A stretch of 15,115 nt of DNA, from positions 7,964 to 23,078 of the forward strand of contig DGZL01000149.1 of assembly GCA_002398515.1 (NCBI GenBank), written 5' to 3'. A program made the translations under genes and the position numbers. Positions 13,149 through 15,115 of the stretch are shown in pieces. Positions within the stretch are counted from its first letter, which is position 1. Each line of letters begins with the position of its first letter. This DNA comes from Firmicutes bacterium UBA4981. GTDB taxonomy: Bacteria; Bacillota; SHA-98; UBA4971. A model generated the notes under the pieces. The model did not search any database. It was given only the letters and a program-made list of their open reading frames with translations, and was not told the DNA's origin.

Positions 13149-14258
13149 TCACTTCCTTGAAGGCTCACTAAAGCGAAATAGGATTACATCTCCGTCCTTA
13201 ACTAGGTAGTCTCGTCCTTCTTGTCTCACCAATCCCTTGTCCCGCGCTCCCGCCAATGAACCTATCCTCATAAGACTCTCATAATCAATGACTTCTGCCT
13301 TAATGAAGCCTTGCTCCATATCGGAATGGATGACACCTGCAGCTTGCGGCGCAGCTGTCTCTTGTTTCACAGTCCATGCCCTTGTTTCGTCTCCCTTCGT
13401 TGTATAGAAGGTTACCAGATCAAGGGCTTTATATGACGCGAGAATGATTCTATCAAGAGCTGACGACTGAATTCCCAGTTCCTCGAGAAACTCAGCAGCG
13501 TCTTTAGAATCCAGCTCCGCAAGCTCTGACTCAAGCTTAGCCGAAATGGCAGTCACAGGAACATTGTATCCTCTCGATAGAGCCCATTCCGCCATTGCTA
13601 TTACGTGTTCTGAGTCTCCCTCCAAGTCCCTTTCTCCTATATTTGCCACATAGACAACAGGCTTCATTGTCAGAAGAAAAAGGTCTCTCACAGCCAGCCT
13701 GTCTTCATCTGAGGTAAAAACCTCTCTTCCGGGCTTACCTTGCAGAAGACCGTCTCTAAGGCTCTCCAGTAGTAAAGCCTCTTCCTTGTACCGTACATTA
13801 CCGCCTTTTTGCATCCTTATAGTCTTCTCAAGTCTTTTCTCTACAGTCTCCAAGTCAGCCAAAACTAATTCGAGTTCGATTACCTCCATATCGCTGATTG
13901 GATCGAAAGACCCGCTGACATGAGATACGTCCGGATCAGGAAAACAGCGTACAACGTGAGCAATGGCATCGACCTCGCGTATGTGTCCTAAGAAACGGTT
14001 GCCGAGACCTTCTCCTCTGCTGGCGCCTTTGACGAGACCTGCGATATCCACAAACTCCATTGTTGTCGGCGTGAGTTTCTTTGGCTTTGTAAGTTCCCCG
14101 AGATGCTGAAGCCTCTTGTCGGGTACGGCAACAACCCCCACATTAGGTTCAATTGTTGTAAACGGATAGTTGGCTACCTCGGCGCCGGCCCGAGTAAGCG
14201 CATTGAATAAAGTAGACTTACCTGCATTGGGCAGCCCCACAATACCTACTCGGACCAC
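13149..14258 (-). CDS. ychF: YchF/OLA1-type P-loop ATPase
   Basis: Obg-family P-loop protein that prefers ATP to GTP and associates with ribosomes; it is linked to translation and stress responses. G1 is GLPNAGKST (8-16), G3 DIAGL (71-75) with the following ASRGEGLGN loop, and the G4 position is NIGE (206-209), the NxxE that accounts for the altered base preference. A helical coiled-coil insert spans about 125-195, and a TGS domain covers 281-366 (FYTTKGDETRAW). Length 369 is standard. The start GTG at 14258 shares its G with the TAG stop of the DUF951 gene, and its site GGAGGTGA lies in that gene's last codons, so translation is coupled. A GATGGTT/AACCATC inverted repeat overlaps the stop but has no U-tract. 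Confidence 0.97.
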   Translation of the reverse strand: MVRVGIVGLPNAGKSTLFNALTRAGAEVANYPFTTIEPNVGVVAVPDKRLQHLGELTKPKKLTPTTMEFVDIAGLVKGASRGEGLGNRFLGHIREVDAIAHVVRCFPDPDVSHVSGSFDPISDMEVIELELVLADLETVEKRLEKTIRMQKGGNVRYKEEALLLESLRDGLLQGKPGREVFTSDEDRLAVRDLFLLTMKPVVYVANIGERDLEGDSEHVIAMAEWALSRGYNVPVTAISAKLESELAELDSKDAAEFLEELGIQSSALDRIILASYKALDLVTFYTTKGDETRAWTVKQETAAPQAAGVIHSDMEQGFIKAEVIDYESLMRIGSLAGARDKGLVRQEGRDYLVKDGDVILFRFSEPSRK

Positions 14259-14452
14259 TATTCTTCACCTCCGGAGCGAGATACTACTTGTTTTACACTC
14301 TTCTCAAACTTTGACCTGCTTATCAGCAAAACTCTCCCACATCCAAGGCACTTGATGCGAAAATCCGCCCCTACCCTCATGACTTCCCACTCTGTCGACC
14401 CGCAAGGGTGTGCTTTTCGTAACCGCACAATGTCGCCTAGGTAGAATTTCAA
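14258..14452 (-). CDS. DUF951 family protein
   Basis: A 64-residue basic protein of the DUF951 family (YyzM in B. subtilis), function unknown. The sequence is typical: LGDIVRLRKAHPCGSTEWEVMRVGADFRIKC split over a small beta fold, with Cys17, Cys35 and Cys38 (CLGCGR) that may bind zinc or nucleic acid. The start is TTG at 14452, directly after the mscS stop codon with no gap; GGAGGAG within the last mscS codons serves as ribosome site six bases away. Its stop overlaps the ychF start by one base. DUF951 next to ychF is a conserved pair in Bacillota. Confidence 0.93.
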   Translation of the reverse strand: MKFYLGDIVRLRKAHPCGSTEWEVMRVGADFRIKCLGCGRVLLISRSKFEKSVKQVVSRSGGEE

Positions 14453-15115
14453 TTACTGCTCCTCCTGCGCTCCGAAAGTATCGTATTCCTTCAGGGTGTG
14501 TTCTTCCCTGCTCACTAGAACTTGCATGTGTCTATAGGGAATTACTATCCCTTCCCGATCAAAGACATCCTTTACGCGCTTCTTTAGAGTCCTCTCTACG
14601 TTCCATTGCTGCATTGGCTTGGCCCTGGCAAGTATGCGAAGCTCTACTCCTGAGTCACCTAACTCATTTACGCCAAGCACTGTTGGACCTTCTACAATAT
14701 CAGGAATTTCCCTCTTCGCGTTTTCGAAATCTTGGTTTAGGACCCGAATCACATGATCAATATCAGCCCCATAGCCGACAATTACGCCAAACAATACTCT
14801 CATTGAAGATCCCATATGGTTCACGATTTTCTCCACTTGTCCGTTGGGAATAATATGTAACTCGCCACCAAAACCCCTTACCCGTGTGACCCTGAGGCCA
14901 AGACTTTCAACGATTCCCGATACGTCACCGATACTTACATAATCGCCTACGGCAAAGTGGTCTTCGAACAAGATAAAAAATCCGTTTATGATATCTCGAA
15001 CCAGATTCTGAGCGCCAAACCCAATTGCTAAGCCTGCCAGTCCGGCACCTGCAAGTAAGCCGGTGGTATCAATGCCAATCTGCCGAAGGACAGCTATTAT
15101 CGCAAAGGCGTAGAC
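14453..15115 (-). CDS. Small-conductance mechanosensitive channel (MscS family), N-terminus outside window
   Basis: Membrane channel that opens under membrane tension and protects against osmotic down-shock. The 220 visible codons are open to the right edge, so the N-terminal helices and start lie outside; the TTG at 14971 is internal, not the start. Visible are the end of one helix, the Gly/Ala-rich pore-lining TM3 (LLAGAGLAGLAIGFGAQ), the amphipathic TM3b segment (NLVRDIINGFFILFED), the beta domain (FAVGDYVSIG, IPNGQV) and the alpha/beta vestibule domain to the C-terminus. Similar to YggB/YkuT-type channels. Its last codons carry the ribosome site of the DUF951 gene, so mscS, DUF951 and ychF probably form one operon. 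Confidence 0.93.
   Translation of the reverse strand, partial: VYAFAIIAVLRQIGIDTTGLLAGAGLAGLAIGFGAQNLVRDIINGFFILFEDHFAVGDYVSIGDVSGIVESLGLRVTRVRGFGGELHIIPNGQVEKIVNHMGSSMRVLFGVIVGYGADIDHVIRVLNQDFENAKREIPDIVEGPTVLGVNELGDSGVELRILARAKPMQQWNVERTLKKRVKDVFDREGIVIPYRHMQVLVSREEHTLKEYDTFGAQEEQ

Noticed and set aside
13121..13150. GATGGTT/AACCATC inverted repeat at the end of ychF as a terminator
   Set aside because: Seven pairs with a 16-base loop and no U-tract on either side; too weak to call.

Overview
The window looks like a chromosomal segment of a low-to-mid GC, probably endospore-forming member of the Bacillota (Clostridia type). Three things point there. The right half carries the conserved origin-proximal block mscS - DUF951 - ychF - rpsF - ssb - rpsR - MazG-like - yybS - rplI - lonC - dnaB. 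A LonC-type Lon protease sits between rplI and dnaB, and I associate that family with spore formers. Shine-Dalgarno sites are strong and GTG/TTG starts are common. The species cannot be named from the sequence alone.

Left part (1-4163): the start of a lipoprotein that runs off the left edge (minus), a subtilisin-type lipoprotein protease (minus), a MATE multidrug exporter (plus) and an HD-domain hydrolase (minus) whose 3' end overlaps the MATE gene by 41 bases. Middle part (4164-6360): three tRNA genes on the plus strand, Glu(TTC), Val(CAC) and Gly(CCC), with two recognisable promoters; a small C_GCAxxG_C_C redox-type protein (minus); and a radical SAM gene (plus) that has lost its central iron-sulfur segment by an internal deletion with frame change.

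Right part (6361-15115): an essentially continuous minus-strand run of housekeeping genes. mscS, DUF951 and ychF are packed end to end, with each Shine-Dalgarno site inside the 3' end of the gene before. rpsF-ssb-rpsR has its own strong promoter and ends in a clear intrinsic terminator. Its leader folds into a stem, hairpin and CCG-containing bulge that matches the described S6:S18 binding motif and buries the rpsF ribosome binding site. After the terminator come a MazG-like gene, yybS, rplI, lonC and, after a 190-base gap, dnaB. The cyclic-di-AMP phosphodiesterase gene gdpP (yybT), which lies between yybS and rplI in Bacillus subtilis, is absent from that position.

Most of the window is ordinary core genome. 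The parts most worth a second look are the rpsF leader RNA, a run of about 13-base imperfect repeats just upstream of the rpsF promoter, the deleted radical SAM gene, and the altered yybS-rplI-lonC-dnaB order. I found no CRISPR array, insertion sequence, phage module or clearly new multi-gene system.
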